Shown piece after piece: positions 14,994 through 23,620 of a stretch of 46,918 nt of DNA; within the stretch, counting starts at the first letter, position 1; each line of letters opens with the position of its first letter. The DNA comes from Prevotella disiens JCM 6334 = ATCC 29426 (GTDB lineage: Bacteria > Bacteroidota > Bacteroidia > Bacteroidales > Bacteroidaceae): assembly GCF_000613345.1 (NCBI RefSeq), contig NZ_BAIS01000013.1:1-46918 (forward strand), given 5' to 3'. Below the pieces are notes generated by a model, which had not been told where the DNA came from, ran no database searches, and saw nothing but the letters and a program-made list of their open reading frames with translations. A program made the translations under genes and the position numbers.

Positions 14994-15443
14994 TTAACCC
15001 GTTATCGATTGAATTTCAGATAGCGAAACCTTTCCAAACAGATTGATAATAACCAATTCGTCGGATTCAACACTTAGTAAAACAAATTCTGATTTACCAT
15101 TTCTATATTTCTTTTCATAGATGTTTACCACCTCGCCCTTGCTTTTTGTTTTCATCACCAAAGCATATTTTCCCCTTCTATAATAGGCTTCGGCTGTGGC
15201 TTTTATGCTGTTTATCATCGAAGGACGTTCGCATTCCAAGATGTAAATATGGTCTAATCGGTTGGCAATACGAGATATATCTTTGTTTCCAGCCTTTACA
15301 TTTTTCATCATTCGCATCATGGTTGGCGAAATATAAACGGTGCTTATGCCATCAACATCGTCATATTTGTCGAACAAAGCCTTTTGTCCAAAAGCCATGT
15401 TGCAGGTAAATATAAGCAGCAAAAATAATAATAGCTTCTTCAT
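14994..15443 (-). CDS. DUF4252 protein, third in sigma operon
   Basis: 149 aa with a signal peptide (KKLLLFLLLIFTCNMAFG, cleavage before QKALF). The body has the DUF4252 pattern: FDKYDDVDGISTVYISPTMMRMM, then SRIANRLDHIYILECE, GKYALVMKTKSKGEVVNIYEKK and a C-terminal GKVSLSEIQSITG. The family is confined largely to Bacteroidetes, exported, and of unknown function; its genes often sit with ECF sigma factors. This copy is the closest of the three to the family consensus as I know it. It is 5 bp behind the anti-sigma gene and ends the operon. The dusB terminator region lies just beyond its stop. Confidence 0.8.
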   Translation of the reverse strand: MKKLLLFLLLIFTCNMAFGQKALFDKYDDVDGISTVYISPTMMRMMKNVKAGNKDISRIANRLDHIYILECERPSMINSIKATAEAYYRRGKYALVMKTKSKGEVVNIYEKKYRNGKSEFVLLSVESDELVIINLFGKVSLSEIQSITG

Positions 15444-15448
15444 ATCTT

Positions 15449-15937
15449 TTAATCTACTTGTTTATTAGTTGCATTTTCCACCGCTTGTAAACCCTTATTC
15501 AGCGATTTAGAAAACTTTGTAAGTGCTTTCCTTGTAGTGGCATATGCATCTTCGGGGTTATCATAAGTGTCAATTTCTTCCGTAGAAGACAATTGTTTTT
15601 GTTCGTGTTTGTCTATAAAGACACCCACAGCAACCAAAACAAGAATGCTGGCTGCTATGCCTACTATCCAACGCATTCCGTTTCGGGTGATTGTTTTGCG
15701 TGTTGTACGCTCAATGGTATTCCATTGATTGATTTGTCTGTCCAATTTTGATACTAAGTCGGCAGGCACAACAACCTCACTCTCGCACATAGCAAGGAAA
15801 ATAACTCGCTCCTCACTGAGTGTTTCAGCAACATTGTCGCTCAAGAAATAATCCTTTAACAGTGCTTCCTCCGCTTCGGTGGTAAGCCCATCATAGAATT
15901 TTTCTAATAGCTTCTGTATTTCCGCCTTATCCTTCAT
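15449..15937 (-). CDS. Putative anti-sigma factor
   Basis: 162 aa with one membrane segment at about residues 90-107 (WIVGIAASILVLVAVGVFI). The cytoplasmic N-terminal part (IQKLLEKFYDGLTTEAEEALLKDYF) has the EKFYxGxTTxxEExxLxxYF pattern seen in Bacteroidetes proteins encoded right after ECF sigma factors. The outer part is short and charged. The start overlaps the sigma gene by 4 bp (stop at 15934, ATG at 15937), the usual arrangement for a sigma/anti-sigma pair. It is expected to hold the sigma factor at the membrane until a signal arrives; the signal is unknown. No zinc-binding HxxxCxxC motif is seen. Confidence 0.7.
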   Translation of the reverse strand: MKDKAEIQKLLEKFYDGLTTEAEEALLKDYFLSDNVAETLSEERVIFLAMCESEVVVPADLVSKLDRQINQWNTIERTTRKTITRNGMRWIVGIAASILVLVAVGVFIDKHEQKQLSSTEEIDTYDNPEDAYATTRKALTKFSKSLNKGLQAVENATNKQVD

Positions 15938-16434
15938 TGTCTCATCTCCTTTATTTGTTCTCTTATTCTCTTGCGTGCGCGGCTCAATATCGAACGTAAA
16001 TTCACTTCGGTGAGCCCTGTTTCAACACTGATTTCCTCGTACGTTTGCCCTTCAACATCCCTCATTATCATGATTTTTCCTTGTGGGTCGGGCAGTGCGA
16101 GTATCATCGTTCTGATGCGTTGCCATTCGTCTTGCGCATCAATTCGTTGGTTTAAATCCTCGCTATCTTTCACATGCAGTTCGCTTATTTCACGCTCTGA
16201 TGCTTCTATTTGCTTACTTCGCTTCGTATCGTAAAATATTCTTCGCAATGTTGTAATGCTATAAGCCTCAACACACTCTACGCTTACAATTTGTTGGCGG
16301 CGTGTCCAAAGGCGTAGAAAGGTTTCTTGCACCAAATCTTCAGCCGCTTGAGCATTGCCTGTAAGCCGCCATGCCACCGCATAGAGCTTACGATGACATG
16401 GCAAAAAGAGTGTTTTAAACTGAGAGGATTCCAT
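15934..16434 (-). CDS. ECF RNA polymerase sigma factor
   Basis: 166 aa, the usual ECF length. Region 2 is clear (YAVAWRLTGNAQAAEDLVQETFLRLWTRR, then YSITTLRRIFYDTKRSK), and region 4 follows (ILALPDPQGKIMIMRDVEGQTYEEISVETGLTEVNLRSILSRARKRIREQI). It directs polymerase to a small regulon, probably including its own operon. The gene is 8 bp behind a DUF4252 gene and overlaps the anti-sigma gene, with a third DUF4252 gene after that. This linkage suggests the sigma factor and the DUF4252 proteins form one envelope-sensing or envelope-maintenance module. Confidence 0.9.
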   Translation of the reverse strand: MESSQFKTLFLPCHRKLYAVAWRLTGNAQAAEDLVQETFLRLWTRRQQIVSVECVEAYSITTLRRIFYDTKRSKQIEASEREISELHVKDSEDLNQRIDAQDEWQRIRTMILALPDPQGKIMIMRDVEGQTYEEISVETGLTEVNLRSILSRARKRIREQIKEMRQ

Positions 16435-16442
16435 TTATAACT

Positions 16443-16964
16443 TTATCGAGAGCGTTTATGCTTATATTTTTTAGTCTGATTTTCAATCACCGATTGCAAT
16501 GCTTTCAGTGGAACTTTCCCTTTTATTTTTACGATTGAACCATCATTCTTTTCTGCATCAATGACTACAATTTCGCGAATAATATCGTTTTTCGATTTTA
16601 CCATAACGATTGACAATTCGCCATCGGTATTACTTCTTACAATTTCCTTATAACCTTTTGTCTTTAACGATTTGGCACGCTCGTAAAAGTTGGTTTTCAC
16701 CTTATCAGAGCATTCCTCTAAATCGACTACTTTCACCGAATTTATCATTTTAAGGATAGATAAATCTTCATCATCTTTGCAGTCTGCTTTCTTCAATATA
16801 GCTTTTGCCAAAAACATTAGTGGTTTTGACACATGCGTATAATCCGCATTAGGACAATGACGAAATGCCGAAATGAGGCTTTTTACGTTATCTCCCACAA
16901 AGGTTGTTGCGCTTACCACATGGGTATTCAACAATAGAACGAGGAAAAATAATATTTTCTTCAT
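16443..16964 (-). CDS. DUF4252-like exported protein, second in sigma operon
   Basis: 173 aa with a signal peptide (KKILFFLVLLLNTHVVSA). The body follows the longer DUF4252 pattern: YTHVSKPLMFLAKAILKK, ILKMINSVKVVDLEECSDKVKTNFYERAKSL, GYKEIVRSNTDGELSIVMVKSKNDIIREIVVID, IVKIKGKVPLKALQSVI. It ends in a basic tail (KKYKHKRSR), absent from its neighbours. Sequence plan matches the first gene of the operon more than the third, so one local duplication is likely. 13 bp behind the first gene and 8 bp ahead of the sigma gene. Function unknown. Confidence 0.75.
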   Translation of the reverse strand: MKKILFFLVLLLNTHVVSATTFVGDNVKSLISAFRHCPNADYTHVSKPLMFLAKAILKKADCKDDEDLSILKMINSVKVVDLEECSDKVKTNFYERAKSLKTKGYKEIVRSNTDGELSIVMVKSKNDIIREIVVIDAEKNDGSIVKIKGKVPLKALQSVIENQTKKYKHKRSR

Positions 16965-16977
16965 GGCTATAGGGGCA

Positions 16978-17448
16978 TTATTTTTGACTATTTATGATAC
17001 TATCAATATCGTTCGGATTGATATGCCCGTCAATTACAACCAAAGCACAATCGCCATCGTCTGCATCTATGGCACAAATGACAAGACTTGTAATGTCGTT
17101 TTTACCTTCTTTGGTCAATATTCTCACCTTTTCCCCATCTGATGTAGCTCTGACAACATCGTTATAATCCTTCAAATCAAGTTTTTTAAAGGCTGCAAAG
17201 AAATTATCACGCACAGTTTTATCGGCTTCTTCCAAAGAAAGAACACGCAGACGGTCTATCGATTTTAAATATTTTGCAGCATCTTTATCACCCGAAGATG
17301 AAGCAGCAAGTGCTATTAAATCCTTTGGCATATCTACCAACGTTACGTTTTTCTCATTCTTAAATTGCTCAAGAATGGTGTCAATACTTTGTGCTTTGCC
17401 TACGATACTCATTGCAAGGAGTGCGAGTGTAATAAGAATTGTTCTCAT
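16978..17448 (-). CDS. DUF4252-like exported protein, first in sigma operon
   Basis: 156 aa. Signal peptide MRTILITLALLAMSIVGKAQ. The body (VTLVDMPKDLIALAASSSGD, YLKSIDRLRVLSLEEADKTVRDNFFAAFKKL, YNDVVRATSDGEKVRILTKEGKNDITSLVICAIDADDGDCALVVIDGHINPNDI) has the same order of elements as the second gene. Being first in an operon that also carries a sigma factor, it is likely made in quantity when that sigma is active. Upstream (17460-17540) I see no TAnnTTTG element; an ACGTCTCTATAA stretch on the minus strand near 17493-17504 could be an ECF-type -10 region, but this is weak. Confidence 0.75.
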   Translation of the reverse strand: MRTILITLALLAMSIVGKAQSIDTILEQFKNEKNVTLVDMPKDLIALAASSSGDKDAAKYLKSIDRLRVLSLEEADKTVRDNFFAAFKKLDLKDYNDVVRATSDGEKVRILTKEGKNDITSLVICAIDADDGDCALVVIDGHINPNDIDSIINSQK

Positions 17449-17591
17449 AAATTTATCGTTTTAAATTGTTTTTATTATCACGCTTGTATTTATAGAGACG
17501 TAGGTTGTAGCTATTTTGTGGCAAAGAAAAGTGATTTTTTTGAAATAAATTGGAGAAAAGCCTATCAGATTAATAAGAGTGGTCGGAATTT

Positions 17592-17645
17592 TCAGACTTG
17601 TCAGACTAATCAGACACGTCCGAAAAGTCCGACTCGTCCACCTAA
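17592..17645. repeat. 9-bp tandem repeat TCNGACTNG
   Basis: Six consecutive 9-mers: TCAGACTTG, TCAGACTAA, TCAGACACG, TCCGAAAAG, TCCGACTCG, TCCACCTAA. They end 6 bp from the stop of ruvB, in its 3' untranslated region or the leader side of the sigma operon. A matching array occurs at 41480-41581. Confidence 0.8.
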
Positions 17646-17651
17646 ACCCTT

Positions 17652-18674
17652 TTAGTCAAACAGCGTAGGGGATTCATTTCTTATATTTTTCCCCAAGTGT
17701 TCGTAGGCTAAAGCGGTAGCCATACGACCTCGTGGAGTGCGTTTTATAAAGCCTTCCATGATTAAATAAGGCTCATAAACCTCTTCTACTGTACCACCAT
17801 CTTCGCCAATAGCAGTAGCAATGGTGGAAATGCCAACAGGACCGCCTCTAAATTTGTCGATAATGGTCAGCAAAATCTTATTATCTATTTCGTCTAAACC
17901 GTATTTATCAATGTTCAATGCTTGTAAAGACGATTGTGCTATAGCATGGTCAATCGTTCCATTCCCTTTAACTTGGGCAAAATCACGCACACGGCGCAGC
18001 AAAGAATTGCAGATACGAGGCGTTCCACGAGAGCGACGAGCTATCTCTACGGCAGCATCTTCATAGATTGGAACTTTCAAAAGGTTTGCCGAACGCTTGA
18101 TAATCTTACTCAACGTTTCGGGAGCATAATACTCCAAGTGCAGATTAATGCCGAAACGAGCGCGCAAAGGAGCCGTTAAAAGTCCGCTACGAGTCGTTGC
18201 TCCCACGAGCGTAAAGGGATTTAAATCAATCTGAATGGAGCGTGCTGAAGGACCTTTGTCTATCATAATATCAATGCGATAGTCCTCCATTGCCGAGTAA
18301 AGATACTCTTCCACGACAGGAGACAGGCGATGTATTTCGTCAATAAAAAGCACATCATTAGGTTCTAACGAGGTTAAAATACCCGCTAAGTCGCCTGGTT
18401 TATCTAAAACTGGTCCTGAAGTAATCTTAAATCCTACGCCCAATTCATTGGCAATAATGTTGCTCAACGTTGTTTTACCCAATCCTGGAGGGCCGTGGAG
18501 CAGCGTGTGGTCTAATGGTTCGCCACGATATTTGGCAGCTTCTACAAACACTCGGAGATTTTCTACAACCTTATCTTGTCCACTAAAGTCGTCAAACTTC
18601 GGTGGACGTAAAGCGTTTTCAAATTCCTTTTCTGCCGAAACACGTTCCTCTCTTATATTGAAATCTTCATTCAT
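17652..18674 (-). CDS. ruvB: Holliday junction branch-migration ATPase RuvB
   Basis: 340 aa from the Met in [11 protein letters not shown]; an open frame reaches a Met ten codons earlier (18704), but family members start near the inner one. RuvB forms hexameric rings that drive branch migration with RuvA. Visible: the N-terminal [12 protein letters not shown], Walker [10 protein letters not shown], Walker B FIDEIHRL, sensor/arginine-finger region [18 protein letters not shown], and the C-terminal winged helix ending [27 protein letters not shown]. Length is normal. It stands alone, separated from the protease gene by a terminator and its own promoter. Confidence 0.96.
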   Translation of the reverse strand: MNEDFNIREERVSAEKEFENALRPPKFDDFSGQDKVVENLRVFVEAAKYRGEPLDHTLLHGPPGLGKTTLSNIIANELGVGFKITSGPVLDKPGDLAGILTSLEPNDVLFIDEIHRLSPVVEEYLYSAMEDYRIDIMIDKGPSARSIQIDLNPFTLVGATTRSGLLTAPLRARFGINLHLEYYAPETLSKIIKRSANLLKVPIYEDAAVEIARRSRGTPRICNSLLRRVRDFAQVKGNGTIDHAIAQSSLQALNIDKYGLDEIDNKILLTIIDKFRGGPVGISTIATAIGEDGGTVEEVYEPYLIMEGFIKRTPRGRMATALAYEHLGKNIRNESPTLFD

Positions 18675-18757
18675 GATTGTCTTTTGTTCTATTTCTAACT
18701 GCATTAAGAGCCGTTAATACTCGTCCAATTAGCTTATAAACCCTCCTTACTTCTTTG

Positions 18758-18765
18758 CAAAGATA
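18758..18765 (-). promoter_or_regulatory. -7 element for ruvB
   Basis: TATCTTTG on the minus strand, about 84 bp before the chosen ruvB start; the matching -33 would fall inside the upstream terminator arm. Confidence 0.4.
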
Positions 18766-18772
18766 ACGAAAT

Positions 18773-18814
18773 AAAATGAATAAAGCGGAGCATGCGCCCC
18801 GCTTTATTCATTTT
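18773..18814. terminator. Terminator between C10 protease and ruvB
   Basis: Perfect 16-bp arms AAAATGAATAAAGCGG (18773-18788) and CCGCTTTATTCATTTT (18799-18814); T-rich on both sides. Confidence 0.85.
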
Positions 18815-18853
18815 ATTTATTTTTCAATCAGTATATTTCTTGATTAGAAAAAA

Positions 18854-21800
18854 TTATTTTACAACCATTTTTTTGCCCTTAACAACATAGATACCCTTTG
18901 GCAAATTGTTGAGTTCAGATGCGTTTTTAATCGTTGCAACCTTGCGACCTTGAAGGTCAAACACTGCTTGTGGTGCTGCGAATGTGCCGTCTTCCGCAAT
19001 GTTATCAATGCCTGTTACATCGTAACCAATAGCCTTTAAGTTCAAAGTCGCTGCTGTTCCTTTACCTGCGAAGTAGCCACGGAAAGGCTTAACGGCTGTA
19101 CCAAGCTTTTCAAACTTATTACCTGTAGCGTTGATAGTATAGGCATCTTGCACGGTTCTTTCTCTGTATGAACCAAAGTAAGTATAATTAGCTCCTTGAG
19201 TAGCAGAGAGATCGCGTACTTCAAATTGTACATTTGTTGCTGTGAAGTCAATATTTACGTTCTTCATCTTCTCTGGTACACCCATAATATATGGAGTATT
19301 TGCAAGGAATTCAGGTGCATAGCGGAAACATACATCGTCGTTTTCTTGACCATCATAAGACATCAACCAGAAATTCTTACCAGTTTCGTCTTTAGTTTTG
19401 TACCAATCAATAGCCTCTCCGTTGATAGAAACCTTTTGTACATTGAATGGTAATGCGATAGTTTCCCAACCTTTACCTTTGGCATAGCTATTTGTAAATT
19501 GGCGAGAATATTTCACATCTTTAGCTACGAAAGCAATTGGACATGCGAAACTATAATTATCGTCTAATACTATCTTTTCTGCCACTGGTAAACTAGGACT
19601 ATATCGATTAACTAAAACCTTGTTAGCATTTTCAAGACCAGTGATGTTTTTATTACCAACATAATATAATGTATTTGGGTTTGCCCCAGGTTTAATACTT
19701 GTAGGAGAAACCTTTGTGAGGTCAACTGCCACAACATCAGCATCAAATGTCATATTATTTGTATAAAGAGCAAATTCCTTTTTACCATCTTTCTTGTAAG
19801 ATACGACTGTATTACGTACGCTGATGTAATCTGCCTTTCCACAAAAAACCAAACCTTTATTAGTAGCGTCATAACGCAAGAGTGCTATATTATAAGTTCC
19901 AGGCGCTACACCTTGGAAGTTGAATGGAATTTCTTTAACACCATCAGTTTCAAGTTTCACAGAAGTTGGAAAAGATTTATAAATATAACCACCCTTTACC
20001 AATGCAAGGAGTAAACCTGATGTAATTGGAGCATCTTTTGCAGTAATTTTAACAGAACCCACTACGTTATCACCAACGATTGTCTTTACATCATCTTTGA
20101 AAGAAAATTTTGTTTCCACAGTACTACTTTCAACTTCTGCATCAACATTTACTTCTTGCTGTTTTAATAACTTATTGTTACCAGCTACCAAATAAAGTTT
20201 CTGAGGACCTGCTTGTGTAAAAGCATAGTCTAAATCGAAAGATAATTCTTCGCCAGCTTGTAACAAAATAGGGCGAGCTTTATAAATTTTATAAGCTACT
20301 CCGTAACCAGGAATATAAGACTTAGCTGTTGCAACACCTATTGTACCATTGTATTCTTTTTGACTTTTATTTTTAATAGTAACGTGGGCTTTTGCAAATC
20401 CATTAACAATATTTTCGATAAAAGGTTCTAATCTTACTACTTCTAAACTTTTAGAATCGTTGTAGACCTTATTGTAAGCAGTTGTAATAATACCTTGGCC
20501 ATCTACAGATACATCTACAAAGTTGCTTTCGTCCCATGACCATGCAGTAGTTCCTTGCTGGCGAAGTAAGATATAAGCTTTGTATTTCTTATTAGGGGTA
20601 AGATTTTTTAATATAAACTGCGTAGGTCTACTATAATATCCTGGGGTTATGGAAAATTTTTCAATCTCCGTATTCAATGCAGGAGTATTTGTTGTATTTT
20701 CTTCGCGTACACCAATTGCACATTCAACGTCTTGGGTCTTATCAGAATAATGGAACAAACGAGTAGTAATCGCAGCTCCGTTAATACGAACAAACTCTGA
20801 CACTATGCGTGTACTACGGTTTTCTGCTTGCACACCTTTATTAATTCCGATGATTGCAGATTGATAAACAGCATAACCACCTGAACCTGAACCTGCGCCA
20901 ATACCAGACTCATCAGGGTTTAAAATTGGAATAGCAAAATAACCATTAGCTATACCACCCCAACCCCAGTTGATATGAAAGAGACCATTGCCATTGTAAC
21001 CGTCAAGAACGAAGCAATGACCGCCACCATCAGCTTGTGAACCATTAAAAATAACAGGACGATTATGTGCAACTTCATTGTACATAGCGTCTTCAAATTC
21101 TTGTGCTGTTACTTTAGAACGGTCTAAAAAACTTGCACTATAATTGAAATAATCATTAAAAGCGGGAGCAATGTCTGAAGGCATTGCACCTGAACCACCA
21201 TATTCCGCATAGTCGTATTCCATTTGAACAGAGCTTCCGATGTAAGCCATTAATTTACTAATAGCTTCTTTTTGTTCTGGTGTTGAACCACTTGTATATT
21301 TTTCTAACTTCAAGTTAGCCCAATCAATTGCTGTACCTGCGTCTACTTTCGCAACAGTACCTGAATAGTGTCCAGTTTCCCCTTTTATCTTATAAGCAGG
21401 AATTTCCTTTGTAATGTTGTTAGGCCATTGATAGTAATACATTACTTGTGCCATCGCTGTAGCCACACAACCTGTTACAGTTTGACCTTTAGTGCCTTTT
21501 GGACATGCGTTGTAATAAGGGGCATCTTGATTCCAATTACATTTTACCAATGGTTCTACTGCTCTGCGTGATTGGATAGCGTTTTGTGAAGAAGTACCAC
21601 CGATTGTTTTGTTTTCAGCATCCAATTCTGCTACTTGTTCAGAATAGGTTTTCAAGAAGTCACGCATGTTATCTGGTATCTTATTCAAGTCGAATGAGCC
21701 AGAATCTACATAACCCAAGATTGGTTGAATTCTGTCATCACCTGACACAATAACGAAACCATTATTGTTACCAGCGTTAAATACATAATAAGGAGCAACT

Positions 21801-21988
21801 TCCTTAGTTGCTGATTTTAATCTACGTTGTGGGGCATAGGCCGCATTCGTAGTTTTCAACACTTTTCCTTTTGCTGCAAAAAAAGATTTTGCAGTTTGTG
21901 CTGCTGTGGATTGTTTCACAGGAGCAGCATAGACCATCTGTACAGCAGACAGCAACAGAAGTGCTAATAAATGTCTTTTTCTCATCAT
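18854..21988 (-). CDS. C10 family (streptopain/interpain-like) cysteine protease, T9SS-exported
   Basis: 1044 aa. Signal peptide to about residue 21 (LLALLLLSAVQMVYA). A propeptide of about 120 residues (AKSFFAAKGK, APYYVFNAGNNNGFVIVSGDDRIQPILGYVD) matches the inhibitory prodomain of streptopain-like enzymes. The catalytic domain carries the nucleophile in TGCVATAMAQVMYYYQWP (Cys174) and the His in GGGHCFVLDGY (His324), followed by NWGWGG. About 500 residues of beta-rich domains follow, and the last 60 residues (AVFDLQGRKVATIKN, LPKGIYVVKGKKMVVK) are a type A T9SS sorting domain. It resembles interpain A of P. intermedia, which degrades complement C3 and other host proteins; identity with that gene is not claimed. 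A perfect promoter lies upstream and a terminator downstream, so it is monocistronic. Confidence 0.93.
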   Translation of the reverse strand: MMRKRHLLALLLLSAVQMVYAAPVKQSTAAQTAKSFFAAKGKVLKTTNAAYAPQRRLKSATKEVAPYYVFNAGNNNGFVIVSGDDRIQPILGYVDSGSFDLNKIPDNMRDFLKTYSEQVAELDAENKTIGGTSSQNAIQSRRAVEPLVKCNWNQDAPYYNACPKGTKGQTVTGCVATAMAQVMYYYQWPNNITKEIPAYKIKGETGHYSGTVAKVDAGTAIDWANLKLEKYTSGSTPEQKEAISKLMAYIGSSVQMEYDYAEYGGSGAMPSDIAPAFNDYFNYSASFLDRSKVTAQEFEDAMYNEVAHNRPVIFNGSQADGGGHCFVLDGYNGNGLFHINWGWGGIANGYFAIPILNPDESGIGAGSGSGGYAVYQSAIIGINKGVQAENRSTRIVSEFVRINGAAITTRLFHYSDKTQDVECAIGVREENTTNTPALNTEIEKFSITPGYYSRPTQFILKNLTPNKKYKAYILLRQQGTTAWSWDESNFVDVSVDGQGIITTAYNKVYNDSKSLEVVRLEPFIENIVNGFAKAHVTIKNKSQKEYNGTIGVATAKSYIPGYGVAYKIYKARPILLQAGEELSFDLDYAFTQAGPQKLYLVAGNNKLLKQQEVNVDAEVESSTVETKFSFKDDVKTIVGDNVVGSVKITAKDAPITSGLLLALVKGGYIYKSFPTSVKLETDGVKEIPFNFQGVAPGTYNIALLRYDATNKGLVFCGKADYISVRNTVVSYKKDGKKEFALYTNNMTFDADVVAVDLTKVSPTSIKPGANPNTLYYVGNKNITGLENANKVLVNRYSPSLPVAEKIVLDDNYSFACPIAFVAKDVKYSRQFTNSYAKGKGWETIALPFNVQKVSINGEAIDWYKTKDETGKNFWLMSYDGQENDDVCFRYAPEFLANTPYIMGVPEKMKNVNIDFTATNVQFEVRDLSATQGANYTYFGSYRERTVQDAYTINATGNKFEKLGTAVKPFRGYFAGKGTAATLNLKAIGYDVTGIDNIAEDGTFAAPQAVFDLQGRKVATIKNASELNNLPKGIYVVKGKKMVVK

Positions 21989-22031
21989 TTACTCTTGTTT
22001 TGTTATTATATGATTGTTTTGTAATAGTCGC

Positions 22032-22063
22032 CAAAGATATATATAATTTTGAAATCTTACAAA
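22032..22063 (-). promoter_or_regulatory. Promoter of the C10 protease gene
   Basis: Minus strand TTTG (22063-22060), exactly 20 bp, TATCTTTG (22039-22032); leader of about 40 nt. Confidence 0.75.
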
Positions 22064-22311
22064 AAAATCTACAAAAAAATAACATATTTGTATAAAGATT
22101 TAAATTATACTCTGTTTTTAACAAATAAAGGGTACATTTTTTTATATATTGGGAGTAACAAAATATTCCAGAAATAAAAATCAAGAAGTAGGCAAACAAT
22201 TACATTAGTGTGCAAAAATGTAAGCAGAAAGGTTGCAAAATATTAGTCGCAGGCTAATAAAGCAATTTAGCTTCAGCAGTATCGGGGCATCATGCCTACA
22301 CTTTTAAAATC

Positions 22312-22377
22312 CAAAATAGGCACTTTTGAACGTCAAAACAGGCTCTTTTGAACTTCAAAACAGGCTCTTTTGAAATG
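22312..22377. repeat. Three tandem 22-bp units of the GGCTCTTTT family
   Basis: Units start at 22312, 22334 and 22356, each CAAAA(T/C)AGGC(A/T)CTTTTGAA plus three variable bases. Elsewhere the same unit is one arm of a hairpin; here it is in direct tandem without the complementary arm. The surrounding 22064-22556 holds no gene that I can support. Confidence 0.8.
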
Positions 22378-22556
22378 AAGTCTTTTTTTTATCTTCGACA
22401 ATAGTACAATTTTGCAACGAAACATGTAGCGTAAAATGAAATAAAAGCGGAGGCAGCAATGCAGGCACAACTATCTTTTTTTTAAAAATCTCTTGACCAT
22501 GAAACGATAATAAAAGAGAAGCAAACATAATATTTTTGGAGTTAAGGAGTTAGAAA

Positions 22557-22588
22557 TTTGGTTTTGCTTATGCTTTATTGTATCTTTG
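22557..22588 (+). promoter_or_regulatory. Promoter of coaD-ybeY
   Basis: TTTG (22557-22560), 20 bp, TATCTTTG (22581-22588). It lies inside the longest open frame, so the gene must start downstream. Confidence 0.75.
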
Positions 22589-22620
22589 CATACGATAAAA
22601 CTCATTATAAGATAATGATA

Positions 22621-23088
22621 ATGAACGCAGAAAAGGAAATGAAGATAGGTCTCTTTGTTGGTAGTTTCGACCCTTTTACGCTTGGACACGATTCTATTGT
22701 CAGGCGAGCTTTGCCCCTCTTCGATAAAATTGTGATTGGTATAGGTGTAAACGAGCACAAACAATACATGCAAACAACTGAAGAACGCATGAAAACAATT
22801 CAGGGGGTGTATGCCGATAAAAGCAAAATTGAGGTGAAAGCCTACACCGATTTGACGATAGATTTTGCAAAACGTGAAGGAGCTACCTATTTTATAAAGG
22901 GCGTACGCAGTGTGAAAGACTTTGAATATGAGCGGGAGCAAGCCGATATTAACCGACAATTGGGCGGAATAGAAACTTTGTTTTTAGTAGCCGAACCACA
23001 TTTGGCAAACATCAGTTCAAGCCTTGTAAGAGAATTAATCCACTTTGGCAGAGATGTGAGCGATTTTTTGCCAAAAAATAAAGACTGA
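22621..23088 (+). CDS. coaD: Phosphopantetheine adenylyltransferase
   Basis: 155 aa from ATG 22621; the open frame goes back to 22558 but the promoter overlaps that part. A second Met six codons in (MKIGLFVGSFDPFTLGH) is an equally plausible start. The enzyme makes dephospho-CoA from 4'-phosphopantetheine and ATP, the fourth step of CoA synthesis. Visible are the nucleotidyltransferase signature GSFDPFTLGHDSIVRRA with the TxGH motif, the substrate-binding YFIKGVRSVKDFEYE, and ISSSLVRELIHFGRDVSDFLP. Length is normal. ybeY follows after 13 bp, so the two are co-transcribed. Confidence 0.95.
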   Translation: MNAEKEMKIGLFVGSFDPFTLGHDSIVRRALPLFDKIVIGIGVNEHKQYMQTTEERMKTIQGVYADKSKIEVKAYTDLTIDFAKREGATYFIKGVRSVKDFEYEREQADINRQLGGIETLFLVAEPHLANISSSLVRELIHFGRDVSDFLPKNKD

Positions 23089-23101
23089 AAAATAAATTAA
23101 G

Positions 23102-23530
23102 ATGATAACATACAATGCAGAAGGGGTAAAACTCCCTAAAATAGGCAAACGAGAAACTACCAAATGGATAAAGGCGGTAGCCGAAACGCATGGAAAAAAA
23201 GTGGGAGAAATAGGCTATATGTTTGTGGACGATGAGAAAATTCTCGAAGTAAACAATGAATATCTCGGTCACGACTATTATACTGACGTTATCACTTTTG
23301 ATTATTGTGAAGAAAACGAACTCAATGGCGACATTGTAATCTCATTAGACACCGTTCGAACCAATGCCGAAAAGTTTGGAAAGACCTACGAGGAAGAGCT
23401 TTATCGGGTCATTATTCACGGCATTTTGCACCTTTGTGGCATCAACGACAAAGGTCCAGGAGAACGTGAAATCATGGAAGAAAATGAAAATAAGGCATTG
23501 GCAATATTGAAAGAATTATCTATGAAATAA
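23102..23530 (+). CDS. ybeY: rRNA maturation endoribonuclease YbeY
   Basis: 142 aa. YbeY is a metal-dependent RNase for 16S rRNA 3' maturation and ribosome quality control. The metal site is recognisable as HGILHLCG (His106, His110); at the place of the third His of the usual HGxLHLxGxDH motif there is Asp116 (INDK). I believe Bacteroidetes homologues commonly differ at this position, so the change need not mean loss of activity. Also visible are YMFVDDEKILEVNNEYLGHD, YYTDVITFDY and NGDIVISLDTVRTNAEKFG. Second gene of the coaD operon; a terminator follows. Confidence 0.93.
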   Translation: MITYNAEGVKLPKIGKRETTKWIKAVAETHGKKVGEIGYMFVDDEKILEVNNEYLGHDYYTDVITFDYCEENELNGDIVISLDTVRTNAEKFGKTYEEELYRVIIHGILHLCGINDKGPGEREIMEENENKALAILKELSMK

Positions 23531-23572
23531 AAAAATGTGAAACTATCAATAGTCCCACATGATGATATTGAA

Positions 23573-23617
23573 AAAAGCAGCAAGCTGATTTGAAATACAA
23601 ACTAACTTGCTGCTTTT
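23573..23617. terminator. Bidirectional terminator between ybeY and S41 protease
   Basis: AAAAGCAGCAAG (23573-23584) and CTTGCTGCTTTT (23606-23617), perfect 12-bp arms between convergent genes. Confidence 0.8.
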
Positions 23618-23620
23618 GTT

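Noticed and set aside
22558..22620. Longer N-terminus for CoaD
   Set aside because: The promoter -33 and -7 boxes fall in this part, and the added residues do not belong to the family.
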